Positions 14,098-23,134 of a stretch of DNA of 64,000 nucleotides are shown here, in pieces. Source of the stretch: a virus; IMG/VR virus record IMGVR_UViG_3300046003_004989, positions 62,001 to 126,000 of that record. One strand, given 5' to 3'. The notes under the pieces were generated by a model that worked only from the letters and a program-made list of their open reading frames with translations, was not told where the DNA came from and made no database searches. How positions within the stretch are numbered: the stretch's first letter is position 1; every line of letters starts with the position of its first letter. Made by a program: the position numbers and the translations under genes.

Positions 14098-15933
14098 TTA
14101 GAACTTCAATAATCTGTCTTTACGAGGTTGAGAGTCACCACCAAACCAAGCTTTAAGAGATTCTCGATAAATTGCATCGTTTCTCATTTGTATCGTTTTT
14201 GGATTCGTAATGATTTCCTGATACTCATCATCTTCAAGAGCGGCAAGACCCTTTTTGTATTCTACGTTCCAAGTCTTAGTGTTCGTTTTAGATTCCCATT
14301 CTGCATATTCGTCTTTAGTGTAGAATGAAAGAACTTCCTTACCTTTCTTAGCAACAACCAGTGGAGTAAGAACTCGATAGACAAGACCTTGATCGAATAA
14401 CTCTGGCCAGAACTTGTTAAAGAAATTCATCAATAGACCAGCAATTGCATCACCATCAGGATCGGCATCGGTATAGATTAAAATTTTACCGTATCGAAGA
14501 TTTGCAGGTTCTTCACCTAATCGAAGACCAAGAGAACCCATCAAATTAACAACCTCGTCGTTTTTAATGATTTCTGTGTTCTTCATTTCAGATACGTTCA
14601 AGAACTTACCTTTCAAAGGGAAGGCACCAAATACTTGTGGATCTCGGAATTGTCTTACAGCTGATTTAGCCGAATCACCCTCGAAGATACCGAGAGTACA
14701 CAAATGTCTGTTATCTCTAGCTTTGGCATCAATTAACTTTAAAATCTTGTTTGCATTCAAGTCTTTATTAAGTTTTCTCAATTGTGCTCGTTCATCTGCC
14801 ATTGCTTTCTTTTCAATCCAATCCAAAATAGATGCAACGATCTCTGATCCAAATATTTGTTTAGCAAACCTATCAGAAATTTCATGAAGAGAACCGAATT
14901 CTTTTGGTTCGGTAATAAGTTTCTCTTTAGTTTGAGAAGAGAATGCTGGATTGATTACCGTACAATTGATGAAAATCATCATGTGATTTCTGATATCTGA
15001 AGGTTTGATATCGACTTTATGTTTCTTTTTGATTAATTGTCGTAACTTATCTACGATTTGATTAACGATATAATTAACATGAGTACCACCATCTTTAGTT
15101 TCGACCGAATTGACAAATGAAATTGCTTGGAATCCACCGTTTGTAGGTGATATTGCAATTTCCCAATTTTCAGATCTTTCATAGAAAGCTGATTCGATAT
15201 ACAGCTCTGCATATTCTTTGAATGTACGGAATTTGAATTTCTCTTTATTGAATTGAACTTTCAAATTAGGGTTACATGCAGCGATATCAATTAATCTCTT
15301 ACGAATCATATTGATATGTTCTTCATTAATAGATTGCATATCGAAACGTGAAAGATCTGGAACGTAACTGATTTCTGTGAACTTCCTATCTGATGCTTGT
15401 ACTTTAGCTTCAGATTTCTTACCCATATTATCCGTGAAAGTTTGAACGAAATTATTTTTACCGTCTGCAGTTTTTACTGTGAATTTTTTAGAGAAGATAT
15501 TTGTAAGTGTAGAACCTACACCATTTGTACCTGCAACTGTTCGGTCTTCATCGTCGTTGAAATTTGAACCAGCTCTAAGGTTAGAGAATATCATTTCAGG
15601 AATCCATTGTTTCTGTGTATCATGTATGATTACAGGAATTCCACCATTATCTTGAATTGAGATTTCGTTAGTTTTCTCGTTTATTGATACGGTTACTTGA
15701 TTAAGATTTTGATTACGTTTCGATTCATCGACTGAGTTAGAAACGATTTCGTCGAATAATTTCAGAAAACCTGGATTGTATTGAATTTTCTGCTTTTCGA
15801 ATTTTTGTCCATTGAATAAGTATTCTTCGGAATCATGTGGCTTAGTAGAACCGATATACATTCCAGGTCGTTTGAGAACGTGTTGGATTTCGTCTAGCAG
15901 TTCGTACTTTTTACTGATTTCGGATGTCTTCAT
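14098..15933 (-). CDS. 39: DNA topoisomerase II large subunit, T4 gp39/gp60-like
   Basis: A 611-residue GyrB/ParE-like subunit. The GHKL ATPase domain occupies about residues 1-230 (LKRPGMYIGST, FDEIVSNSVDES, IQDNGGIPV, GTNGVGSTLTNIFS), followed by the transducer domain. The TOPRIM domain has GIFEGDSAKSAVRQ (near 418) and the metal-binding ILIYTDADPDGDAIAG (near 500). In T4 the equivalent is split into gp39 and gp60; here a single uninterrupted frame covers both. It supplies ATP-driven strand passage with the gp52-like subunit. It stands alone between two early-type promoters. Confidence 0.95.
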   Translation of the reverse strand: MKTSEISKKYELLDEIQHVLKRPGMYIGSTKPHDSEEYLFNGQKFEKQKIQYNPGFLKLFDEIVSNSVDESKRNQNLNQVTVSINEKTNEISIQDNGGIPVIIHDTQKQWIPEMIFSNLRAGSNFNDDEDRTVAGTNGVGSTLTNIFSKKFTVKTADGKNNFVQTFTDNMGKKSEAKVQASDRKFTEISYVPDLSRFDMQSINEEHINMIRKRLIDIAACNPNLKVQFNKEKFKFRTFKEYAELYIESAFYERSENWEIAISPTNGGFQAISFVNSVETKDGGTHVNYIVNQIVDKLRQLIKKKHKVDIKPSDIRNHMMIFINCTVINPAFSSQTKEKLITEPKEFGSLHEISDRFAKQIFGSEIVASILDWIEKKAMADERAQLRKLNKDLNANKILKLIDAKARDNRHLCTLGIFEGDSAKSAVRQFRDPQVFGAFPLKGKFLNVSEMKNTEIIKNDEVVNLMGSLGLRLGEEPANLRYGKILIYTDADPDGDAIAGLLMNFFNKFWPELFDQGLVYRVLTPLVVAKKGKEVLSFYTKDEYAEWESKTNTKTWNVEYKKGLAALEDDEYQEIITNPKTIQMRNDAIYRESLKAWFGGDSQPRKDRLLKF

Positions 15934-15987
15934 ATATGACTTTTTAGATATTTTGTTGTTTTATGACGTATTATGTATCGTGGTTTT

Positions 15988-16341
15988 TTAAGAGACTTTA
16001 GTAATGCTAAGGTAACCGTTATAACCTTTACATTTACCTGTACTACAAGTTACATAGTGCATTGCATATGTTTCAGTAGCTTCTTTAAGTGTTTTTCGTT
16101 CGTCCGAAACAGCCCATTCATCTACTAATGTGATAAATGCAGAAACATTTTTACCAGTAGAGTAGTTATGTTGTTTTCTGTATTGTTTATCACCATACAT
16201 AGTGAAAAGCATTTTTGCTAGTTTCCAATTTGAATCGTTTTTACGAACCGGAACACCGAAGTCGCAAGCATCGTCATAGATTTGAATTGATTCAGATTGA
16301 ATTTGATTTAATGCGTGGTAACCTTCTCTGTAAATTGCCAT
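15988..16341 (-). CDS. Hypothetical protein behind early promoter
   Basis: A 117-residue protein (start MAIYREGYHALNQIQSESIQ). I chose the ATG at 16341 because the earlier in-frame start lies within the promoter spacer. It is compact, mixed charge, with a Cys pair near the C-terminus (CSTGKCKGYNGYLS). No family is recognised. It has its own early-type promoter 24 nt upstream and is followed by the topoisomerase large subunit gene, so it is likely an early gene. Confidence 0.6.
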   Translation of the reverse strand: MAIYREGYHALNQIQSESIQIYDDACDFGVPVRKNDSNWKLAKMLFTMYGDKQYRKQHNYSTGKNVSAFITLVDEWAVSDERKTLKEATETYAMHYVTCSTGKCKGYNGYLSITKVS

Positions 16342-16365
16342 ATTGTAATTGATTAATTTGATATA

Positions 16366-16420
16366 CAAATATAAAACAATTATTTGTAAATAAAAAATAA
16401 AGTTTCAAAAAGTTATTAAC
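16366..16420 (-). promoter_or_regulatory. Early-type bipartite promoter
   Basis: GTTAATAACTTTTT (minus, 16420-16407), 33 bp, then TATATTTGTATATC (element 16373-16366), upstream of the 117-residue gene. It directly follows the terminator of the tail tube gene, separating late structural from early transcription. Confidence 0.75.
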
Positions 16421-16432
16421 AATTTCTCTACA

Positions 16433-16461
16433 CAAAAAGGGACCCAAATATGAGTCCCTTT
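16433..16461 (-). terminator. Rho-independent terminator after tail tube gene
   Basis: The minus strand forms AAAGGGAC / GTCCCTTT with a 10-nt loop, running into TTTTTGTG. It lies 26 nt after the tube gene stop. Confidence 0.85.
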
Positions 16462-16486
16462 GAAATTCTTTAAAAGTTGATGAAGA

Positions 16487-17038
16487 TTAAACGATGTTTT
16501 CTTCCCACCAATCAGAGTTAAATTTAACCTCCATTGCTAGAGCATCAGATGATTGATAATCTAAAGCGAATTCAGGCAAATCTCCTGTTGGGAAACAGTC
16601 ATGGAAAGTTCTTTGCCAAAAGATATCACCTTTACGGTTGTAGTTAGTAACGATAATCGTTCCTATGTAGTCTTTCTTAAGACCTTGTTCTCCTGTAAGA
16701 GGATTGAAGATAATTCTAGACCAATTACGTAAAGTTTTGTACACATATAATTCGTTAGCGTCGTTCAAGTTAAGAGAAAAATCTATACTTAATGTATTGA
16801 CAGTATCTGTCGGCAGTCCACCTGCGTAAGAACGTTTTGCGAATTTGTATGATTGTGTGATTGCTTCTGTACCTCTATCTTGAGTAAGACCACCGATTTT
16901 ATTAACGTGCTCTAGTAAAATAGATCCTCCACTAACAGTAGCAGGAGGCATCAGCGTTACTTCAAACAAGTTGCCATAAAATGGCTCAAACCATCTAGAC
17001 GAAGCTTTTGCATTTTGATAATGTGGTAAACCTGGCAT
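16487..17038 (-). CDS. 19: Tail tube protein, T4 gp19-like
   Basis: A 183-residue protein matching the T4 gp19 tube family (163 aa in T4). Typical features are the N-terminal SSRWFEPFYGNLFEVTLMPP, LEHVNKIGG, the strand pair FAKRSYAGGLPTDTVNTLSI, and the C-terminal GDIFWQRTFHDCFPTGDLPE followed by LAMEVKFNSDWW. It polymerises into the inner tube around which the sheath contracts. It lies immediately after the sheath gene, in the T4 order 16-17-18-19, and has its own late-type promoter and terminators on both sides. Confidence 0.92.
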   Translation of the reverse strand: MPGLPHYQNAKASSRWFEPFYGNLFEVTLMPPATVSGGSILLEHVNKIGGLTQDRGTEAITQSYKFAKRSYAGGLPTDTVNTLSIDFSLNLNDANELYVYKTLRNWSRIIFNPLTGEQGLKKDYIGTIIVTNYNRKGDIFWQRTFHDCFPTGDLPEFALDYQSSDALAMEVKFNSDWWEENIV

Positions 17039-17057
17039 TGTATATTTTCTTATTTTT

Positions 17058-17067
17058 ATTATTTATC
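17058..17067 (-). promoter_or_regulatory. Late-type promoter element (tail tube)
   Basis: Minus strand GATAAATAAT, 20 nt before the tube start codon. This copy contains ATAAATA, very close to the T4 late box TATAAATA. Confidence 0.65.
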
Positions 17068-17085
17068 ACGATTTGAGAAAAAGAG

Positions 17086-17112
17086 AAAGCCGACCGATTA
17101 AAATCGGCTTTT
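17086..17112 (-). terminator. Rho-independent terminator after sheath gene
   Basis: AAAGCCGA / TCGGCTTT stem on the minus strand with a 10-nt loop, then a T/C-rich run (CTCTTTTTC). It lies 12 nt after the sheath stop, between sheath and tube. Confidence 0.75.
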
Positions 17113-17123
17113 CTTTATATTTC

Positions 17124-20100
17124 TTACAAGAAGTTACCTGTAGCGATAGTACCAGTTCTTAGAATTGTAGTTCTGTGAACTAAGATACCCATACCTCTAA
17201 CTGGTTCGATGTAAGTATCTAAGATACCAATGTTATTATCGATTACTTCGTTAGTGTTATTTGTGCTATCCATGATATTTTGGAAGTCGTAAACTCCACC
17301 GTCAGCTAAAACTTGAGATAAGAAGTTATCTGCTAAAGTTTTGATTTCTAAACGATTTTGAGCAGTATTGAATTCCCAACGGTAATTTTTAAGAATTGCT
17401 TCTATACCATCTTGGATGTAAATTAGCAATTCACGAACGTGTACTTGTGAAAGTGCTGATTTAACAGTTTGTTGAGCAGTTTGGTTAGCGTTGATAGTTA
17501 AACCAAAACCTCTCTTATTTACAATTGCATTGTAACCAAATGGTTCAATCCAATCTAGATCAGTTCTATCGAAGTTATATTCAACCCCTACTAGACCAGC
17601 CCCAGTTACTACTCCTCTACGAGGACCTGCAACGATTGAGTATGGAAGAGCTAGAGTATACTTATCGATGAATAAGTTAGATACGTGACCAGCAGGTGGT
17701 ACAGAAACATTAGATCCATTTTCACGGATAACTAAGTTAGGACCATAGAATCCGGCATAATTAGCACCATCAGCAATACCTGGAAGGTTGAAGATATTTG
17801 AAGGGTTTAAGTTCAAGTTACCACCAGTAGGTACATATTGAGTATCAAATGATTGAGTTGTATCAAATTTGAATAATGGGTTAGTACTATCTTTAAATTG
17901 TTTTACAGAAGGCATGTTACAGATTGCCAATGCTGATTGACGATTCTTAGCAAGCTTAGTAAGACGTATTTTAGATGCAGGTTCAATTAAACCTTGGAAT
18001 GAATCCACGATATAACGGAATGTAATAACTTCACGATCTTCTAAAGCTTGAGCGATATTAGAATTGTACATTACATCTAGAATTGCATTCTGACGATCAC
18101 CTGTACCATTCGGCATTTGTGCGTCTCTTAAGGCATAACCATTAAGTGAAGAGAAACGGTAGTGTTCTACAAAGTTTCTAATGTCTTGATATCTTTCAAC
18201 TTCAGCGATTCCACCACTTACATTAACGTAGATTGGATCGTTAGTTGTTACTTTAATTTTTTGATATGTAGCAGCATCTAATGGATTCGAGTATTGAACT
18301 ACTGAAATAATTCTAGTTAAACGAGATTTTCCAGTTAGAGGGCTTATATTAGTTGGAGTTGAAGTTCCACCAAAGTTTTGTACCAAGTACTGTCCTTTGA
18401 TAATTTTTCCATTGTAGCCATTCAATCCTAAAGGACCGTTAGCTGAGTTATCCAACCAAATTGTAGTTGTAGGATCTGCAGGAGTTAATGTCGCATCAAC
18501 TTCTAAAGATTCATTGATATTACCAGTGTAAGATCTGAATGCGAATGTTGTTCCAGCAGGAATAGTTTGTGCTGAACCTGTCAATCCTGGGAAAAGGAAT
18601 GAAGAAACAGTTGAGAAGTTAATTATTCTATTGAAGATTGGGTTAACTCCATTGAATTGTGTAGTATAACCTGATGAGAAGTTATTTGTACCACCTCTTG
18701 TAAATTCAACATAAGTGAATGTAGCACCAGTTCCATTGAAACCTGTTGCAGAGAATGCTATTCTATCTCCATCAGTAATAAGACCATTCAAGTTTGCTTG
18801 ATAGATATCTGAATCTTGTCCAGCTAAAATACCAGCAGTAGCACCTGTATCGTTATATTTCCATGCATTTGAACGGATAATAGTTGCAGTTGCAGTTCCA
18901 CCACCATTTGTAACACCAGCACCACCAATATAATACCAACCTAAGCTAGTAGAAGTAGGACCAGCAACTGTAGATGTAGAATCTTGAGTTAAAGGAATTT
19001 TAACTGTTAGTGTGTTAGTTGTAAGGTTAAGTTCTTTAGAATTAATTCCAATGTAATTAGCATTACCAGTTGCACCTCCAACAGCAAATACTGAACCTGG
19101 AAGGAATGATTTTCCAACAGCTATTGTAGCAGCAAAAGCTTCGAATTGAGCTTGTGATGTAAAGTATGAAGTAAACAATGGAGGCATAGCTGATGAAGCA
19201 GGACCGTAGATTGTTAATGTATCATAATAACCTGTACCACCAACTGAAGTCCAACCTGTACCACCAGAAGTTAAAGCGGTAGAAGCAGTATATAAAGCTT
19301 GAGCACCTGTAGTTCCAGCAGTTGCAGAAACTATGAAAGGGATCGTAATAGCTGTAGCACCATTAGAAGCTCTATAAACTAAGTCTTCTTGAATCGAACC
19401 GTAATAAGAAAGGAATTCAATAATACCTTCTGGGTTTGATTCTAAAGTATGACCTACTGTATCAATTAAGTCACCAGAAACTCTACGAGATTCACCAGCA
19501 ATACTGAATGGATCATCGTCAAAAGCATCAGGGTTAAGAGCCATAAGTAAACCTGTTTTAGATGTTTCTAAGTTTACTAGGTCTTGAATATAGATATTGT
19601 TACCATTTTTATCTTGGAATTCTGGAATCATAGCACCAGTATAAACTCCAAGTACATTAACTTGAGGTAAAGCAAGGAAAGAAGTAAGACCGTCTCTTTC
19701 GAAACCGAATTGGTCGATGATAGTCTTTTTAACTCCTGTAGCATCGAAATAAGGTCCGAAGATTGGATCGATTGCTAATGTTGTGTAAGATGAGAAGTCA
19801 CCTTCAACTACTATTACGTCGATCATATAATCAGTAACGTAATCATTTTCATTCATCCAGAAAGGAACTTTACCAACACCGAACCAGTCTTTTGCAAGAA
19901 CATCAAATCCAAGAACATCGGATTTACGAGTAATTACAGAGATAGGTTTTCTACCAACGTTAGAGAAGTTAAGTAGTCTGTTTTGAGAAAGTGATTGGTT
20001 TGCTGCAGCTGAAGTGATTAAAGCTGCTGGATCTGTGAACCAGAATTTATCTTTATTGAAGAACGAAGATACTGGAGCAGAATCTACAACACCGTTAACA

Positions 20101-20441
20101 TCTGTTGCACATGTTGAAATTGATTGAAAGTTTGAAGTATCTAGTACGTCATCTAAATTTAAAAGGTTTAGAACGATCACTGGTCCTCTGTCTAAGCAAG
20201 TTAATGCTGTTCTGTGGAAGAATGAACCTTTACGCTCTAATGTCGTATCAATGTCTCCAAAGATATCCTTGAAGAAAACATTGTCTTGTACAAACACTGG
20301 AGTGTTGAATGGTCCTTTCTTTGAGAATCCAATAATTAAACGGATAGTCTCAGAGGGGATGTTAGTGATTTGGCTCTTATCAAATTCTAGACGGTAAACA
20401 CCACTAGATTTGAATTGTTGTAAGCTTGGTGATAGTGCCAT
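17124..20441 (-). CDS. 18: Tail sheath protein, T4 gp18-like, oversized
   Basis: A 1105-residue contractile tail sheath protein (T4 gp18 is 659 aa). The N-terminal part (MALSPSLQQFKSSGVYRLEF, IIGFSKKGPFNTPVFV) and the C-terminal domain (ELLIYIQDGIEAILKNYRWE, YIEPVRGMGILVHRT) are typical of sheath proteins and form the inner, conserved ring. The centre, roughly residues 350-690, is a Gly/Thr/Ser/Ala-rich beta-type insertion (for example GGTATATIIRS and NGTGATFTYVEF) that should be displayed on the tail surface. It follows the large terminase gene and has a late-type promoter 18 nt before its ATG. Confidence 0.92.
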   Translation of the reverse strand: MALSPSLQQFKSSGVYRLEFDKSQITNIPSETIRLIIGFSKKGPFNTPVFVQDNVFFKDIFGDIDTTLERKGSFFHRTALTCLDRGPVIVLNLLNLDDVLDTSNFQSISTCATDVNGVVDSAPVSSFFNKDKFWFTDPAALITSAAANQSLSQNRLLNFSNVGRKPISVITRKSDVLGFDVLAKDWFGVGKVPFWMNENDYVTDYMIDVIVVEGDFSSYTTLAIDPIFGPYFDATGVKKTIIDQFGFERDGLTSFLALPQVNVLGVYTGAMIPEFQDKNGNNIYIQDLVNLETSKTGLLMALNPDAFDDDPFSIAGESRRVSGDLIDTVGHTLESNPEGIIEFLSYYGSIQEDLVYRASNGATAITIPFIVSATAGTTGAQALYTASTALTSGGTGWTSVGGTGYYDTLTIYGPASSAMPPLFTSYFTSQAQFEAFAATIAVGKSFLPGSVFAVGGATGNANYIGINSKELNLTTNTLTVKIPLTQDSTSTVAGPTSTSLGWYYIGGAGVTNGGGTATATIIRSNAWKYNDTGATAGILAGQDSDIYQANLNGLITDGDRIAFSATGFNGTGATFTYVEFTRGGTNNFSSGYTTQFNGVNPIFNRIINFSTVSSFLFPGLTGSAQTIPAGTTFAFRSYTGNINESLEVDATLTPADPTTTIWLDNSANGPLGLNGYNGKIIKGQYLVQNFGGTSTPTNISPLTGKSRLTRIISVVQYSNPLDAATYQKIKVTTNDPIYVNVSGGIAEVERYQDIRNFVEHYRFSSLNGYALRDAQMPNGTGDRQNAILDVMYNSNIAQALEDREVITFRYIVDSFQGLIEPASKIRLTKLAKNRQSALAICNMPSVKQFKDSTNPLFKFDTTQSFDTQYVPTGGNLNLNPSNIFNLPGIADGANYAGFYGPNLVIRENGSNVSVPPAGHVSNLFIDKYTLALPYSIVAGPRRGVVTGAGLVGVEYNFDRTDLDWIEPFGYNAIVNKRGFGLTINANQTAQQTVKSALSQVHVRELLIYIQDGIEAILKNYRWEFNTAQNRLEIKTLADNFLSQVLADGGVYDFQNIMDSTNNTNEVIDNNIGILDTYIEPVRGMGILVHRTTILRTGTIATGNFL

Positions 20442-20458
20442 TTGACTCTAATTTTTTT

Positions 20459-20468
20459 ATTATATATC
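20459..20468 (-). promoter_or_regulatory. Late-type promoter element (sheath)
   Basis: Minus strand GATATATAAT within CTGAGATATATAATAA, 18 nt before the sheath start codon. Confidence 0.65.
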
Positions 20469-20486
20469 TCAGACTCTATAGCATAT

Positions 20487-22280
20487 TTAGAATAGTCCGC
20501 TATAAATGTCGTCATCGTCCGATGTCATTTCGATAGTCTTATCGATTTTCTTTTGTATGTTTTGATCGAGGTGATCGAATAGTTCTTCTACTGTTTCTGT
20601 AAAGTCTAAAGTGTCAAATATTGATGCTGCTGTTACGCAAGTCATCATACAGTCATCATTACCTGATTGAGCTGAGTACGTACCATTAGGATTTCTAGAG
20701 AAAGCCTTCGCTTCTTCTATAGTTCTCGGTTCTGTGAGTATTAGTTGACCTCCACCGACACATTTTTTCATCTTTTCACAGAATAGAATTTTATTGTCTT
20801 TATTGATTCTGATACCTTGATTCTTCACTTTCGTACCAACTCGATGATGATATCTTACAATAGTTTCTTCATCAAAATCATTACTTGCAGGGAATAGCGT
20901 AGTCAAATTTTTGATTAATTCTGAACCGTATGTATTGTATTCGATAACTAATCGTAGGTTTTCCTGATCAAATACTTTCACACATAGAGTGTAGAGTATT
21001 TTAGAGAAGTCTTCTAAGTTATGTATATTGGAACGGAATAAACCCACTTGCTTAAGTCCGAAAAACTCTGTAATCGAACCGGGTGAGTTCATCATATCCA
21101 TATCGGATTCAGCAATTGCTACTACTTTAAATATATTGACTACTGTAAAATCTCTACCGATACCTTCGGCTAGATCTATCGATAGAACAAAGAAATTCTT
21201 CGGATCTTCAACTTCTTCAATGTCAAAATCTTCAGCCCATTTAAGTGCTGAATAATCAATACAAAGGTCATCTAGAGGATCGATTTCTCTAAATGAGAAT
21301 TCTTGTTGATTCTTTTCTAAACGAAGAATTTGTTCTGATGTAAGGAGAAGTGATGATGCATTAAGGAATTGACATCCATATTGCTGATTAAATGCTTCTT
21401 CCGATCCAAGATTAGCTATCTCTCGAGCTCTCCATGCTTCGTCTCTTCCGGGAACTTCCCACCAGTCCACACGAAGGGCAGTATATTCATTAGCACCATC
21501 TACAGATCCTTGATACAGATCATGGAATAAGTCATATCCATTTGGTGTAGATGTGATAATTACACGTGATATTTTAGAAGATGATAGCGTTGGATAAACG
21601 TTTTCATAGAATGGCTTCTTAATATTAGTTGGAATGTGAGCAAACTCATCAAGGAATAGTAAGTGAATCGTAAAACCAATACCACCTGTTTTTGTAGTAT
21701 TTTGACCAATGATTCTACAACGATTGTCGTATATCATTGTCATTACATCTTTCTTAGCTGTTCCAGGTTTTAAGAAGAACGGCAGACCTTCCATAATGGC
21801 TTTAATCTTGTCCATAATCTCTTTGGTAGTAGCACCCTTATTCGACATAAGCAGTACGTTTTTATCAAAGTGAAATAGGAGATACCAAGTCAGGAATACT
21901 GATGATGTGATCGTCTTACCAACCTGTCTAGGTGCTAGGAAGATATTCCATCTATTGTCTTGATATGATCGAAGAACTCGTTCTTGATAAGGACGAAGAC
22001 GGATTTTTTGATATCCATCATCCGTCATTACTTGACAGTAATTATTTGCAAAGTGAACGATATCCTTTGCACATTTTTTAACCTCGGCATACTCCTCTTC
22101 GGTATACTCGAATACGATATTTGCTCTTTTATAAGACGGATCACCTTCAAAGAATGGATGTTGTGGTGGATCGTAACCCTCTTCCATTGCTTGTAGTAGC
22201 TTTTCAACCTTTTCGGTATTCCAAACTACTTTCTTGTCATCATTCTTATTTTCGTCTTTATATTCTTTTACCTTAAACAC
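20487..22280 (-). CDS. 17: Terminase large subunit, T4 gp17-like
   Basis: A 597-residue packaging motor (T4 gp17, 610 aa). The ATPase domain has RLRPYQERVL, Walker A APRQVGKT (residues 116-123) and Walker B LLFLDEFAHI (near 210), then a coupling motif in ITSTPNG. The RNase H-like nuclease domain begins with FFVLSIDLAEGIGRDFTVV (near 350) and includes LVIEYNTYG and the late acidic GNDDCMMTCVTA. The start is GTG at 22280; an ATG one base upstream is out of frame. It follows the small terminase gene by 14 bp. Confidence 0.95.
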   Translation of the reverse strand: MFKVKEYKDENKNDDKKVVWNTEKVEKLLQAMEEGYDPPQHPFFEGDPSYKRANIVFEYTEEEYAEVKKCAKDIVHFANNYCQVMTDDGYQKIRLRPYQERVLRSYQDNRWNIFLAPRQVGKTITSSVFLTWYLLFHFDKNVLLMSNKGATTKEIMDKIKAIMEGLPFFLKPGTAKKDVMTMIYDNRCRIIGQNTTKTGGIGFTIHLLFLDEFAHIPTNIKKPFYENVYPTLSSSKISRVIITSTPNGYDLFHDLYQGSVDGANEYTALRVDWWEVPGRDEAWRAREIANLGSEEAFNQQYGCQFLNASSLLLTSEQILRLEKNQQEFSFREIDPLDDLCIDYSALKWAEDFDIEEVEDPKNFFVLSIDLAEGIGRDFTVVNIFKVVAIAESDMDMMNSPGSITEFFGLKQVGLFRSNIHNLEDFSKILYTLCVKVFDQENLRLVIEYNTYGSELIKNLTTLFPASNDFDEETIVRYHHRVGTKVKNQGIRINKDNKILFCEKMKKCVGGGQLILTEPRTIEEAKAFSRNPNGTYSAQSGNDDCMMTCVTAASIFDTLDFTETVEELFDHLDQNIQKKIDKTIEMTSDDDDIYSGLF

Positions 22281-22294
22281 ATATTCAGATATTT

Positions 22295-22933
22295 TTAAAG
22301 CTCAGTCTGATTGTCTGAGTCGAAGTCTGTAGGATCTTCTTCTGGCTCTTCATTACCTAATTCTGCTTGAATTTCTTTCATTAGGTTTCTAGTTCCTCTA
22401 GCAACATTTCCGCTTTCTAGCTTCTTAGTTGGTTTTGCTTCACCTCCACCTCTTGCATCATCTGCATAGATATCGATGTCACGTTTAAGTTTTTTCATAT
22501 TCTCTTCGGATGCCATCATATGAAGTGTTTGATGTTTCATAATATCTAACATTGTCTTTTGAAGACCTGCTAGAACCTCAAACATACGAGGAGTAACTTC
22601 ACCTGTATCAATGGTTCTCATTAATGTAGTGATAGCTCGCTCAGAGTATTGCATTTGTTGAATCAAATTAGATAGCGTTAGCATTTCTAATTTCGCCTTA
22701 GCTTGAATGTACTCGTTATTGTCTATCAGCTCTTGTGAAAGATAGAATTTAAGTAGTGAGTTCATCATCTTCTTAGATTTATTCATAGAAGAAGCTTTCA
22801 TCTCGTCATAGTCGATAGGCTCATTCAATTGGAATGCTGGAAGACCACCTCCACTTGTTGCAGGAACGTTATCGTCGTTCAAAAGGTCCTCGACTGATCT
22901 CCTTGCTGGATTGTCTTGTTTATCGTTTTCCAT
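22295..22933 (-). CDS. 16: Terminase small subunit, T4 gp16-like
   Basis: A 212-residue protein with disordered acidic ends and a central helical region (NKSKKMMNSLLKFYLSQELI through VLAGLQKTMLDIMKHQ, about residues 50-140) expected to oligomerise into the gp16-type ring. It is larger than T4 gp16 (164 aa). Identification rests on length, helical layout and its place immediately before the large terminase; sequence similarity is modest. It should recognise packaging sites on phage DNA. An unusual GC-rich noncoding segment lies just upstream and could be the target. Confidence 0.7.
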   Translation of the reverse strand: MENDKQDNPARRSVEDLLNDDNVPATSGGGLPAFQLNEPIDYDEMKASSMNKSKKMMNSLLKFYLSQELIDNNEYIQAKAKLEMLTLSNLIQQMQYSERAITTLMRTIDTGEVTPRMFEVLAGLQKTMLDIMKHQTLHMMASEENMKKLKRDIDIYADDARGGGEAKPTKKLESGNVARGTRNLMKEIQAELGNEEPEEDPTDFDSDNQTEL

Positions 22934-22951
22934 ATTATTGTATTCTTATAG

Positions 22952-22961
22952 TATATGTATC
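22952..22961 (-). promoter_or_regulatory. Late-type promoter element (terminase)
   Basis: Minus strand GATACATATA, 19 nt before the small terminase start codon. One position departs from the GATAWATAWW consensus, but the distance fits the other copies. Confidence 0.45.
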
Positions 22962-23079
22962 TCTGTACGTCGGAGCGGAACCTCGACTTGACAGCCTCCT
23001 CGTGTTTTACTGTATTCCCTTTACCTGAAACCCAGTAAGGGTTATATGTTACCGAGCCGAGCTGTGTTTCAGAATCAAT
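22962..23079. other. GC-rich structured noncoding segment next to terminase genes
   Basis: A 118-bp segment with no reading frame, between the terminator of the upstream gene and the terminase late promoter. Hand counting gives about 47% G+C overall and 60% in the first 40 bp, in a very AT-rich genome. It contains inverted repeats CTGAAAC/GTTTCAG and, overlapping them, AACCC/GGGTT, plus an imperfect GTCGGAG/CCTCGAC pair. It could be a packaging (pac-like) site or a small RNA gene; neither is shown. Confidence 0.45.
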
Positions 23080-23116
23080 AAAAAAATGCGATAAACCTTT
23101 CGAGATTCATCGCATA
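23080..23116 (-). terminator. Rho-independent terminator
   Basis: The minus strand reads ATGCGATGAA, loop, TTTATCGCAT (one mismatch), then TTTTTTATTG. It lies shortly after the stop of the 113-residue CTS protein gene. Confidence 0.85.
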
Positions 23117-23134
23117 TAATTAAGTTAGGGATTA

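Noticed and set aside
22962-23079. A tRNA-like stretch (GGTTCCGCTCC resembling a T-arm)
   Set aside because: The stem does not pair beyond two or three bases, conserved T-loop residues are missing, and no acceptor or anticodon arm could be built.
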